Origin: Tsuneonella flava
GTDB lineage: Bacteria > Pseudomonadota > Alphaproteobacteria > Sphingomonadales > Sphingomonadaceae
NCBI RefSeq assembly: GCF_002870965.1
Contig: NZ_PHSO01000002.1
Coordinates: 62,001 to 126,000, forward strand
Length of the DNA: 64,000 nucleotides
Direction of reading: 5' to 3'
Shown here: piece after piece, positions 9,159 to 17,657 of the stretch
Layout of the letters: every line of letters starts with the position of its first letter
Numbering within the stretch: the first letter of the stretch is position 1
Translations under genes and position numbers: made by a program
The notes under the pieces: model-generated
Told to the model about the DNA's origin: nothing
Seen by the model: only the letters and a program-made list of their open reading frames with translations
Databases searched by the model: none

Positions 9159-9623
9159 TTATTCGAGAGGAACGCCAGGCTCGTGCTTGGAGGTGCGAAT
9201 GGTCAGCGAGGTCTTCACGCTGGCGACATTGGGTGCCGGGGTCAGCTTGCTGGTCAGGAATTCCTGAAAACTCTGCAAGTCGCGGCTGACGATTTTCAAA
9301 ATGAAGTCGATTTCACCGTTCAGCATATGCACTTCGCGCACTTCCGGCAGGCTGTGCATATGCGCCTCGAATTCGCGCAAGGCATTTTCGGCCTGGCTCT
9401 TAAGACTGACCATCGCAAACACCGTGATGGCAAAGCCCAGCTTCGACGGATCGAGTTCGGCGTGATAGCCGCGGATGACCCCGTCTTCTTCCAGGGTGCG
9501 TACCCGGCGCAAACATGGCGGAGCAGTCAGTCCGACGCGCGTAGCGAGTTCGACATTCGTGACACGTCCTTCGCTTTGCAATTCGGCAAGCAATTTCCGG
9601 TCGATATCATCAAGGTTGGCCAT
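9159..9623 (-). CDS. Lrp/AsnC family transcriptional regulator
   Basis: A 154-residue protein with the family's N-terminal helix-turn-helix (MANLDDIDRKLLAELQSEGR, ELATRVGLTAPPCLRRVRTL) and C-terminal ligand-binding RAM domain (ELDPSKLGFAITVF, EVHMLNGEIDFILKIVSRDL). It would bind DNA as a multimer and respond to an amino acid. It stands between the DUF2946 gene and a divergent histidine kinase, so its target is not evident; autoregulation is usual. It is distinct from the second Lrp protein at 13024-13470. Confidence 0.93.
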   Translation of the reverse strand: MANLDDIDRKLLAELQSEGRVTNVELATRVGLTAPPCLRRVRTLEEDGVIRGYHAELDPSKLGFAITVFAMVSLKSQAENALREFEAHMHSLPEVREVHMLNGEIDFILKIVSRDLQSFQEFLTSKLTPAPNVASVKTSLTIRTSKHEPGVPLE

Positions 9624-9891
9624 TGCCGCGCCCCTGCCTGAGCCCCTACTCTCCCCTACCTACGGTCATGCACGAGCAATGAAACCACAGGCAAAGCAAC
9701 GAAAGCCGCAAAGAATCGCCTCTACAGCTAATATTATTGTTTCTGGCAGCAATTGTCCCACTTTGCAACGTGACCCGCGCGATGAATTCCGAATGGAAGG
9801 CAAGGTGTTAGGAATTAATAGCGCGGCAATGTGTAAGGCAGCCGAATCGCGCATTCGATGTCGGTCCACAGCAGAGAGTAACGTACAGGCA

Positions 9892-11613
9892 ATGCAGATC
9901 GACGACCGCCTCGCGACAGTGCTGCGCCATCGCGCCGCCGGCGAACGTGCGGCGCGTACACAGTATCGGCAGTTGCTCGACCTGCTCGGCGCACGACGCA
10001 CGACAGGTGACGAATCGATGCTGGCCGCTGCATGGCTGCGCCTCGCGGCCTTGGGTGAAACGATTCCAGTGCCCGATCGCGCTGCGATGATCCGCGAACC
10101 GGGACTGCGCTTTCGCAACCCCGAACTGGCGCTGCATCTGGCGGATGACGAACCCGAAGTCGCCGCCTCCGCTCTGGCGGTAGCACAACTTTCGGTGGAC
10201 GACTGGGAGGCGACCATTCCCCGTTTGCCGGTTCGTGCCCGTGGGTTTCTGCGCCTGCGCCGCGATCTGCCGCCGCAAACGCAAGAGCTGCTCGAACGAC
10301 TGGGTGTTCACGACCGCGGTTTACCTCGCCCGGATGTTGCCGAAGAAGCAGCAGAAACTGAAAACTCCAGCCCGGCAGCCGATATCGCGGAACGCCTCGG
10401 CGCGAAATCCGCAGCCGTCTCGCCGATCCGCCCGATCCCTGCCAATGATCACGCCGCGACAGCGCCCGTTCGGGATACGAACGACGATGGCGACGATGGT
10501 GAAATCGGCGCACTGGTCCGCCGGATCGAGAGTTTCCGTAAGGCGCGGAGCAATCGCCCCCAACCGGATAACGCACCGCGTCTGCCGCTGGGCGAAAAGG
10601 CGGACAATGGCCGGGTGCCACTGATCGGCTTTGCCTTCACGACCGACAGCGAAGGGCGTATCGATTGGGCGGAACGCAATGTAGCACCGATGGTTGTCGG
10701 CGCTATCCTGCCCCCCGCGAGAGAGGCTGCGAAGCGTCATCGCCAACCTTTACGGCATGTCGAATTGCATTGGGAAGGCGCCCCGATGGTAACCGGGAAC
10801 TGGATCGTGGATGCGGCACCGCGCTTCACCGATCCGGGCGGACGCTTCTATGGCTATGCCGGGCGTTTCCGCCGCCCGCCCCCTGCGGACACCGTGGTGG
10901 ATCGGCCACAAACCGATCGCAGCGCCGATCTGATGCGCCAGCTGCTGCACGAACTCAAAACACCGGTGAACGCCATTCAGGGTTTTGCCGAAGTGATTCA
11001 GCAGCAGCTGTTCGGCCCGACACCCCACGAATATCGCGCGCTTGCAGCAACGATTGCAGGCGATGCAGCGCGTATGCTGGCGGGGTTCGACGAACTGGAC
11101 CGGCTTGCCAGGCTCGAAAGTGGAGCGTTGGAGCTTCAACTCGGGCATTGCGATTTCGCCGAAGTCCTCGGTCGCACCGTCGATCAGCTCCAGGATGTGC
11201 TGAAATCCCGTGGCTCTGCGTTCGAGCTGGACCAGCACGGAAACCGCGATGCCTCTGTCCCGCTTGCCTGCGAAGATGCAGAGGCGCTGGCATGGCGGCT
11301 GCTGGCAACCCTTGCCGGATCGGTCGGCGCCAACGAGCGGCTCAGGCTGGAAGTCGCCGATACCGATGGTGTCATCATGCTATCGTGTGACCTGCCCGCT
11401 GCATTCGCTGCGCGAGACGATATCTTCACCGATAGTTCCCGTGCAACGGGATCGGTCAGCGCCGGCATGTTCGGTACAGGCTTTGCCTTGCGGCTGGCCC
11501 GTGCAGAGGCCCGCGCCATTCATGGAGATTTGCACCGTGAAGGATCGCGGCTGATCCTCCTTTTGCCGCAACTGGCAGCAACCCAACCGGCGATGAGCGC
11601 AACCGAAGCTTAA
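9892..11613 (+). CDS. Soluble PAS/HisKA histidine kinase with degenerate ATPase domain
   Basis: A 573-residue protein with no membrane segment. Order: helical N-terminal region (1-140), acidic linker (150-215), PAS-like domain (about 240-330, FAFTTDSEGRIDWAERNVAP to GGRFYGYAGRFRRP), HisKA dimerisation domain with the H-box HELKTPVNAIQGF (phospho-acceptor His353), then a HATPase-like region. The N-box asparagine is replaced (WRLLATLAGSVGANE), no DxGxG is visible, and only the late glycine box GMFGTGFALRLARA remains. It may accept or transfer phosphate more than hydrolyse ATP. Start ATG 9892 is a choice; ATG 9793 is also in frame. Confidence 0.8.
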   Translation: MQIDDRLATVLRHRAAGERAARTQYRQLLDLLGARRTTGDESMLAAAWLRLAALGETIPVPDRAAMIREPGLRFRNPELALHLADDEPEVAASALAVAQLSVDDWEATIPRLPVRARGFLRLRRDLPPQTQELLERLGVHDRGLPRPDVAEEAAETENSSPAADIAERLGAKSAAVSPIRPIPANDHAATAPVRDTNDDGDDGEIGALVRRIESFRKARSNRPQPDNAPRLPLGEKADNGRVPLIGFAFTTDSEGRIDWAERNVAPMVVGAILPPAREAAKRHRQPLRHVELHWEGAPMVTGNWIVDAAPRFTDPGGRFYGYAGRFRRPPPADTVVDRPQTDRSADLMRQLLHELKTPVNAIQGFAEVIQQQLFGPTPHEYRALAATIAGDAARMLAGFDELDRLARLESGALELQLGHCDFAEVLGRTVDQLQDVLKSRGSAFELDQHGNRDASVPLACEDAEALAWRLLATLAGSVGANERLRLEVADTDGVIMLSCDLPAAFAARDDIFTDSSRATGSVSAGMFGTGFALRLARAEARAIHGDLHREGSRLILLLPQLAATQPAMSATEA

Positions 11614-11658
11614 CTGGTGCGCGTATAGAGCACTAGATGTATTACCGAATGACAGGGG

Positions 11659-12666
11659 TTGCGTTTGGACCGATCAATCATCGCTGTTCCGCCCGATGGC
11701 CGGCAAGCCGATTTTGGCCCTGACTTTGGCCAACGATCATTGCTGACAGTCGATACCGAAGAGGAATTCGACTGGGACGCGCCGTTCACGCGCGACCGGC
11801 ACAGTCTGAATCACGTACCCGACATCGCCCATTTCCAGCAATTCTGCGAAAAGCGCGGGGTTGTTCCGCTCTATCTGGTCGACTGGCCTATCGTTCAATC
11901 GCCTGCTGCTGTCGAAATCCTCGGCAGCGCAGTGAGGAATGGGCAAGCGGAAGTGGGTATCCACCTGCACCCGTGGGTCAATCCTTCTTTCGAGGAGGAG
12001 GTCAATGCCCGCAATTCCTATGCCGGAAATTTGCCTCCGCAACTGGAGCGTGAGAAATTTCTGCTGCTGCGCGATGCGATTGCGGAAAAGTTCGGCAGCG
12101 AACCGCTGATCTATCGTGCAGGCCGTTATGGAGCGGGGGCGGCCACGGCCGATCTGCTGCGGGAGACAGGTATACTCATCGACACCTCGGTACGCGCCAA
12201 TTTTGATTATCGCGCGGACGATGGACCGAATTACGCCAATCATCCTCTGTCTCCCTATTGGATGGACAGCGAAAGGCGGCTGCTCGAACTCCCGCTGACT
12301 ACCGTTTACTGGGGCCTGTTGCGAAAGCAGGGTCGCGCCCTCAACCCGATCCTCGATCGTATACCACATGGCCGCGGCGTATTTTCGCGCCTTAACCTGC
12401 TTGAGAAAATCGCACTGACCCCGGAAGGTGTGAGCGTGGAAGAGGCGCTGCGCGGGATCGACATCGCAATTGACGACGGGCTTCCCCTGCTGGTGATGAG
12501 CTTCCACTCGCCGTCACTTGCTATCGGACATACACCTTATGTTCGCAATCAGGCGGATCGGGAAAAGTTCTACGAATGGCTCGACCGGGTCTACGCCTAT
12601 CTCGCCAATCGCAAGGTGCTTCCGACCTCTGTTGCACAAATTGTACAGGCCGTGGGGCTTCGATAA
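11659..12666 (+). CDS. WalW-like polysaccharide deacetylase family protein
   Basis: The 335-residue product has the deacetylase-type opening SLLTVDTEEEFDWDAPF, where the acidic residues follow a beta strand, then VGIHLHPWVNP with the metal-ligand-like HLH, IYRAGRYGAG and the late LLVMSFHSPSLA. This pattern is that of the WalW family (NodB-like fold) found with exopolysaccharide genes in alphaproteobacteria. It presumably removes acetyl groups from a sugar polymer, but no export genes are adjacent. The start codon is TTG at 11659 with AGGGG just upstream; no ATG alternative is in frame nearby. Two tRNA genes follow 53 nt downstream. Confidence 0.8.
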   Translation: MRLDRSIIAVPPDGRQADFGPDFGQRSLLTVDTEEEFDWDAPFTRDRHSLNHVPDIAHFQQFCEKRGVVPLYLVDWPIVQSPAAVEILGSAVRNGQAEVGIHLHPWVNPSFEEEVNARNSYAGNLPPQLEREKFLLLRDAIAEKFGSEPLIYRAGRYGAGAATADLLRETGILIDTSVRANFDYRADDGPNYANHPLSPYWMDSERRLLELPLTTVYWGLLRKQGRALNPILDRIPHGRGVFSRLNLLEKIALTPEGVSVEEALRGIDIAIDDGLPLLVMSFHSPSLAIGHTPYVRNQADREKFYEWLDRVYAYLANRKVLPTSVAQIVQAVGLR

Positions 12667-12718
12667 GCTTGCCAGTTGGCGCGATGGCCGCTACCGGGCG
12701 CGCTCCGGCAACCGGAAC

Positions 12719-12794
12719 GGGCCTGTAGCTCAGCGGTTAGAGCTGGCCGCTCATAACGGCTAGGTCGCGGGTTCGAATCCTGCCGGGCCCACCA
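12719..12794 (+). tRNA. tRNA-Ile(CAU), lysidine type (or tRNA-Met)
   Basis: A 76-nt cloverleaf: acceptor GGGCCTG with CGGGCCC, anticodon loop CTCATAA on stem GGCCG/CGGCT, T-loop GTTCGAATC, and an encoded CCA end. The anticodon CAU can be elongator Met or Ile2. The GGGCCTG acceptor and overall sequence resemble alphaproteobacterial tRNA-Ile2, whose C34 becomes lysidine, better than elongator Met, so I prefer Ile with moderate certainty. Confidence 0.85.
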
Positions 12795-12809
12795 CCGGGG
12801 CCGGAAGGT

Positions 12810-12891
<82 letters not shown>

Positions 12892-13023
12892 ACCTTCGAA
12901 AACCGCTGCATTGTATGATTTCGGGGCTCGCTTCGTAATGTAGTCTGTGCGCTGACGAGGATAACTTCTATGTACGGTTGCGCCATAAAGTGAGCGCCCC
13001 GGACAGAAATCAGATCCAATCCG

Positions 13024-13470
13024 TTATCGCCCCCGATGGCTACGCATGGCGAAGCTCGATGTGATACGAGACACCCCCGGCAACCGCGACAGTACATCGC
13101 GATGGAATTGTCCGTAATCGTCGATCCCGGCGATCTGTACGCGCAGCAGATAATCGCCATCGCCTGTCATCAGATACCATTCCTGAATCTCGGGATGCAT
13201 CCGCAGCGCATTTTCGAACCGGGCGAGATATTCTTCTGTCTGACGCTCCAGTTCGATCTGGACGATCGCGCTCATACCTTCTCCCGGCCCCATACCGGAA
13301 ATAATTGCGGTATAGCCCTGTATAACGCCCGTGCGTTCGAGAATCCTGATGCGGCGCAGGCAGGCTGACGGGGACAGGCCGACCGCTTCGGCAAGAGCAT
13401 TGTTGGTGATCCGCGCATCGAGCCGGAGACACTTCACTATCCGGCGATCGATCTCGTCCAGCATGGCCAT
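13024..13470 (-). CDS. dadR: Lrp/AsnC regulator of the dad locus
   Basis: A 148-residue Lrp-family protein: helix-turn-helix NALAEAVGLSPSACLRRIRI and RAM domain (EWYLMTGDGDYLLRVQIAGI). It is transcribed away from alanine racemase and D-amino acid dehydrogenase, an arrangement typical of DadR, which activates alanine catabolism. ATG 13470 (MAMLDEIDRR) is used as start; an in-frame ATG at 13464 is equally possible, and a longer frame to 13536 adds non-conserved sequence. Its operator would lie in the 119-nt gap before 13590. The dadR name rests on context. Confidence 0.85.
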   Translation of the reverse strand: MAMLDEIDRRIVKCLRLDARITNNALAEAVGLSPSACLRRIRILERTGVIQGYTAIISGMGPGEGMSAIVQIELERQTEEYLARFENALRMHPEIQEWYLMTGDGDYLLRVQIAGIDDYGQFHRDVLSRLPGVSRITSSFAMRSHRGR

Positions 13471-13589
13471 GCAAAATAATCCATTTGTTCGCAGCTCGTG
13501 CATATTACGAGCGAAGATCAGAATAAACCGCGCCACATCGGCAGATATTTCGAATCTTTGTCCCCTATCCCTACGGCAGGGAGGTGGCC

Positions 13590-14735
13590 ATGGCCGAACG
13601 ATATCACCAATATGCCGCGTCCAGTATCATGGAAATCGATCTGGATGCCTTACGCGCCAATTATCGCGAGATCTCCTGCAAGGCTGAGCCCGCCCAGTGC
13701 GGTGCGGTAGTAAAAGCCAATGCATATGGGCTTGGCGCCTGCCGGGTGGTTCCTGCATTGCAGCGCGAGGGATGCCGCCTGTTCTTCGTCGCTCAGCTTT
13801 GCGAAGCTATTGCGATAGAGCCTGTTCTTGGTCCTGACAGCACGGTCTACGTTCTGAACGGAATCGATCCGGGCGACGAAGCACTATGTGCGGATCATGG
13901 CTTTTTCCCGGTAATCAATTCCACGCTTCAACTCCGGAACTGGCGCACCCTGGCTCGCGAACGGGGGCAGGCGCTGCCCGCCGCGTTGCAAGTGGATAGC
14001 GGAATGTCACGGCTCGGCCTGCCCGCGGCAGTGGCCGCCGATTTGGCCAGAGATCCTTCTTTACGAAGAGAAATCGACTTCAGGTTACTCATGACTCATC
14101 TGGCATGCGCTGACGAACCGACCCACCCAGCCAATCGCGATCAGCTTGCAACCTTTTCCAGTCTGTCTGCTTTGTTCCCCGATGTCCCGAGCTCGATTGC
14201 CAACAGCGCAGGCAGCATCTTGGCCAAAGCATTCCACTGCAATGCGGTCCGCCCCGGCATCGCGCTCTACGGTGTCGATCCCGGCCCCGGCACCGCAAGC
14301 CTGCTCCCGGTCGTAAGACTGAGTGCGCGCGTTTTGCAGATTCGCAAGATCGTTGCCGGAACCGGTGTAGGTTACGGACTGACGCATGTCGCGCCGGGCG
14401 CGCAACGGCTGGCGACCATCGCAATCGGTTATGCCGACGGCTGGCCGCGTAGCCTGAGCGGAATCGGCGCGGCCTATTTCAACGGAATCCGACTACCCAT
14501 CGCAGGCCGCGTATCGATGGATAGCATGACCGTCTGCCTCGATGCGCTCACCAGCCAGACTCTGTCCGAAGGCGACTTCGTTGAGCTGATCGGGCCATCG
14601 CAGACGTTGGCCGATGTGGCCCGCGATGCGGACACAATCGCTTATGAAATTCTGACCCGGATCGGGTCGCGCCATCAGCGGATATATTCCGAACAAGGCG
14701 ATATCGAAGTCCTCAATCCAGGAGAGCTAGTGTGA
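13590..14735 (+). CDS. dadX: Alanine racemase, catabolic
   Basis: PLP enzyme interconverting L- and D-alanine. The 381-residue sequence has the PLP-lysine motif VVKANAYGLGA (Lys42), the GVGYGLTH tyrosine region and IGYADGWPR, and GRVSMDSMTV near the C-terminus. ATG 13590 is preceded by AGGGAGG at good spacing; an in-frame GTG at 13584 is less likely. It overlaps the next gene by 4 nt, so racemisation of L-alanine feeds directly into D-alanine oxidation. The catabolic (dadX) rather than biosynthetic (alr) name is by context. Confidence 0.93.
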   Translation: MAERYHQYAASSIMEIDLDALRANYREISCKAEPAQCGAVVKANAYGLGACRVVPALQREGCRLFFVAQLCEAIAIEPVLGPDSTVYVLNGIDPGDEALCADHGFFPVINSTLQLRNWRTLARERGQALPAALQVDSGMSRLGLPAAVAADLARDPSLRREIDFRLLMTHLACADEPTHPANRDQLATFSSLSALFPDVPSSIANSAGSILAKAFHCNAVRPGIALYGVDPGPGTASLLPVVRLSARVLQIRKIVAGTGVGYGLTHVAPGAQRLATIAIGYADGWPRSLSGIGAAYFNGIRLPIAGRVSMDSMTVCLDALTSQTLSEGDFVELIGPSQTLADVARDADTIAYEILTRIGSRHQRIYSEQGDIEVLNPGELV

Positions 14736-15991
14736 GAGTCGTTGTCTTGGGCGCCGGCGTAATCGGCGTCACATCGGCGTGGTATCTGGCCGAAGCCGGG
14801 CATGAAGTGGTCTTGCTGGACCGACAACCCGGCCCGGCACTGGAAACCAGCTTCGCTAACGCCGGCGAGATTTCGCCGGGCTATGCCTCCCCATGGGCGG
14901 CACCCGGCATTCCCGTGAAGGCAATGCGCTGGCTGTTCATGGAACATGCTCCGCTGATCCTGCGCCCTCGCCTTGATCCGGCGATGATACGCTGGATCGC
15001 GGCTATGCTCGGCAATTGCACCGAAGCCCGTTATGCATTGAACAAAAGCAGGATGATCAGCCTGGCGGAATATAGCCGGGACGAACTTGTGGCACTGCGA
15101 AACAGGCTCAATCTGCAATACGATCACGGTTCGCGCGGAACCCTGCAATTGTTCCGCTCCCACAAGCAAATCGATGCAAGCGCAGGCGATATCGCGGTCC
15201 TGCAAAGCTATGGCGTACCATACGAAGTGCTCGACCCCGATGGCTGCATCGGCGCGGAGCCAGGCCTTGCCGCATCGCGCGAGCGGTTCGTGGGCGGCCT
15301 GCGCCTGCCGGGCGACGAAACAGGCGATTGCCACCTGTTCACCAACGAACTCGCCCGCCGCCTCGCCGGCGCGAATGTCGATATACGATACGGCACGCGC
15401 ATCGACGCTATCGATCGCGTTGGCGACATCATTGCAGGCGTACGCACCGAGAGAGGCGTGGTCCAAGGCGATGCCTATCTGGTGGCGACCGGTAGCTATA
15501 CGCCCGCTCTGCTCGCGCCTGCGGGCATAAGGGTGCCGGTATATCCGGTGAAAGGTTATTCGATCACATTGCCGGTCTCGAACCCCGAACTCGCTCCGGT
15601 GTCCACTTTGCTTGATGAAAGCTACAAGATTGCAATCACCCGCCTCGGCAATCGTATCCGCGTAGGCGGAATGGCGGAATTGTCCGGTTTCAACGCAGCG
15701 CTGCCACCTGCGCGCGAAGCCAGCTTACGCCATTCGTTGAACGATCTGTTTCCGGGCGCAGCGGACCATGACGCATCATCGAATTTCTGGTCCGGTTTGC
15801 GGCCTATGACCCCGGACAGCACTCCGATTGTCGGCTCCACTCCGGTAAGCAACCTGTTCCTGAACACGGGCCACGGCACATTGGGTTGGACGCTGGCATG
15901 CGGCTCCGCAAGTCTCATCACCCATCTGATTTCGGGCAAAAAACCACCTGTCGAACCTGAAGGCTTCAACATCGCCCGCTATTTACGCTGA
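14732..15991 (+). CDS. dadA: D-amino acid dehydrogenase
   Basis: FAD-dependent, membrane-associated dehydrogenase that oxidises D-alanine to pyruvate and ammonia and passes electrons to quinone. The 419-residue protein starts with the dinucleotide-binding motif VLGAGVIGVTSAWYLAEAG and has the DadA signatures ETSFANAGEISPGYASPWA and LFLNTGHGTLGWT. Start is GTG 14732, overlapping the racemase stop as GTGTGA, which indicates translational coupling. Together with the upstream genes it completes the alanine catabolic route. Confidence 0.95.
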   Translation: MRVVVLGAGVIGVTSAWYLAEAGHEVVLLDRQPGPALETSFANAGEISPGYASPWAAPGIPVKAMRWLFMEHAPLILRPRLDPAMIRWIAAMLGNCTEARYALNKSRMISLAEYSRDELVALRNRLNLQYDHGSRGTLQLFRSHKQIDASAGDIAVLQSYGVPYEVLDPDGCIGAEPGLAASRERFVGGLRLPGDETGDCHLFTNELARRLAGANVDIRYGTRIDAIDRVGDIIAGVRTERGVVQGDAYLVATGSYTPALLAPAGIRVPVYPVKGYSITLPVSNPELAPVSTLLDESYKIAITRLGNRIRVGGMAELSGFNAALPPAREASLRHSLNDLFPGAADHDASSNFWSGLRPMTPDSTPIVGSTPVSNLFLNTGHGTLGWTLACGSASLITHLISGKKPPVEPEGFNIARYLR

Positions 15992-16164
15992 AACAGCAGT
16001 AACTTGCCCTGCAAACGCAATGCGAGCGCCTGATTGGTTGTATATCCATTGGGCGAACCGGATGGCCCCGTGCAGCGATCACCGAAATTGAATTCTCCCG
16101 ACCCCGTTTCGCAAAGGTTGTTCTCGTGATTTCCCGCCGCGCAACTCGCTGACGTCAGTTCTGA
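15979..16164 (-). pseudogene. Start-less open stretch with coding-like composition, possible gene remnant
   Basis: On the minus strand a frame stays open for 61 codons between stops, with a peptide containing GSGEFNFGDRCTGPSGSP and ending LQGKLLLFQRK. It has no ATG or GTG start, and TTG codons only near its end. It lies after the peptidase stop and overlaps the 3' end of dadA. It may be the decayed tail of a lost gene or chance. I cannot name a family. Confidence 0.2.
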
Positions 16165-17531
16165 TCAGCAGGTTTGATCATACCACTTTCGTTGGCCAGA
16201 ATGCCCGTCACCTGAGTCCATACAGCAACATTTTGCCGCAAGGCTGCGGGATCGATCTTGTCGAGTGTGTCGTCAGGTGTGTGGTGCAGATCGAAGTAAT
16301 GCGTGCCATCCTGGTTAAGATCGATGATTGCCGCCCCTGATTCCCGCGCCAGGTTCAGGTCTGCACCACCAGTGGCTTCGTCCTTGCCTGCCGTGACTCC
16401 GAACCGCGCGACTGCGTCCGCCAGTCGCTTATAAAGCGCAGGGTTGCTTTCCGTGAAATTGGTATCGATTCGCCAGATGCGGTCGGCACCGAAATCGCTC
16501 TCGATCCCGACAGCGATCTTCCCACCCTTATGTGCCGCAGCATAGGCTTTCGATCCCCATAGCCCGGTTTCTTCCGAACCGGCGAATAGCACGCGAATCG
16601 TCCGCAGAGGCTGTCCGGCCAATGCCACGCCTTTCGCGGCGGCGGCGGCAATTCCGCATCCGGCGCCATCATCGATCGCACCCGTGCCCATATCCCAGCT
16701 ATCGAGATGGCAAGCGAGCAAAACCGGTGGCAGAGAGGGATCGCGCCCAATGATTTCCCCGGTCACATTGCCGCTTTCGACAACCCCCAAATCCTTTGGC
16801 GTCAACACCAGCCTGAGCGTGAGCGGCTTACCCCGCTTGATCATCCGCACGAGATTGTCGGCATCGGGATTGGACAATGCCCCTGCCGGTGTAGCGGCAA
16901 CCCCATCGGGAAAGCTCGTTCCACCCGCATGGGGAGTCCGGTGATTTTCCGTACCGATAGAACGGATAACCGTTGCGATCGCCCCTTTGCTCGCCGCCAG
17001 CCCCGGACCGGTCCACCGCGCGGGGCCGGCAAAGCCATAACCCGACCCGTCTTGCGTGCGCTTCATATGATGATCGATGAAAGCGATCTTTCCCTTAAGG
17101 CTACCCGCAGGTGCCGCCTCCAGCGCAGCATAGCTCGGGAAATAGGCCACTTCGCCCGTTACTCCGCCAGGCGGAGTGGCGACACTACGCCCCAGTGCAG
17201 TAATCGTCAGCGGTTGCGCGAAGGGGGAAACAACCCATGCCTTCTCTTCCCCGCGCACCCAGCCCTGAATGGGAAAGGTTTCGACCTTCACATTGGCAAA
17301 GCCGTTGGCGTTCAGCCATGCCTGTGCCCAATCGCGGGCACGCGCTTCCGCCTCCGTCCCCGCCATCCGCGGCCCGATTTCGGTCGTGATCCCTTCGACG
17401 AAATTCCATGCCACCGTATCGCTTTCAAGCACCTTATCAGCGACAGCCTCCACCGTTGGCTGCTTGAGCGAAGTGGCCTGAAGCGGGGATGCAAGCGACA
17501 GTGCGACAAGCGCGAAAATGGTTTTCTGCAT
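16155..17531 (-). CDS. Secreted M28-family metallopeptidase
   Basis: A 458-residue zinc aminopeptidase-type enzyme with a signal peptide (MQKTIFALVALSLASPLQAT). A PA-domain-like insert lies around residues 120-240. The catalytic M28 part shows the metal ligands and acid in order: CHLDSWDMGTGAIDDGAG, FAGSEETGLWGSKAY, GIESDFGADR and DLHHTPDDTLD. It probably trims N-terminal residues from peptides in the periplasm or outside the cell. It resembles carboxypeptidase Q/glutamate carboxypeptidase-like members. It is a single gene, divergent from ettA. Confidence 0.92.
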   Translation of the reverse strand: MQKTIFALVALSLASPLQATSLKQPTVEAVADKVLESDTVAWNFVEGITTEIGPRMAGTEAEARARDWAQAWLNANGFANVKVETFPIQGWVRGEEKAWVVSPFAQPLTITALGRSVATPPGGVTGEVAYFPSYAALEAAPAGSLKGKIAFIDHHMKRTQDGSGYGFAGPARWTGPGLAASKGAIATVIRSIGTENHRTPHAGGTSFPDGVAATPAGALSNPDADNLVRMIKRGKPLTLRLVLTPKDLGVVESGNVTGEIIGRDPSLPPVLLACHLDSWDMGTGAIDDGAGCGIAAAAAKGVALAGQPLRTIRVLFAGSEETGLWGSKAYAAAHKGGKIAVGIESDFGADRIWRIDTNFTESNPALYKRLADAVARFGVTAGKDEATGGADLNLARESGAAIIDLNQDGTHYFDLHHTPDDTLDKIDPAALRQNVAVWTQVTGILANESGMIKPADQN

Positions 17532-17657
17532 GAAGGCTTAGCTATCGGCATCGGCTGATAGTGCCAAGCCCTTTAACCGCGCTTGCCCTTCTGCCTGACT
17601 CCTCCTATCTGCCGCCACACGTTTTCTCACATCCCAGCGACATCCGAAGGACGACTG

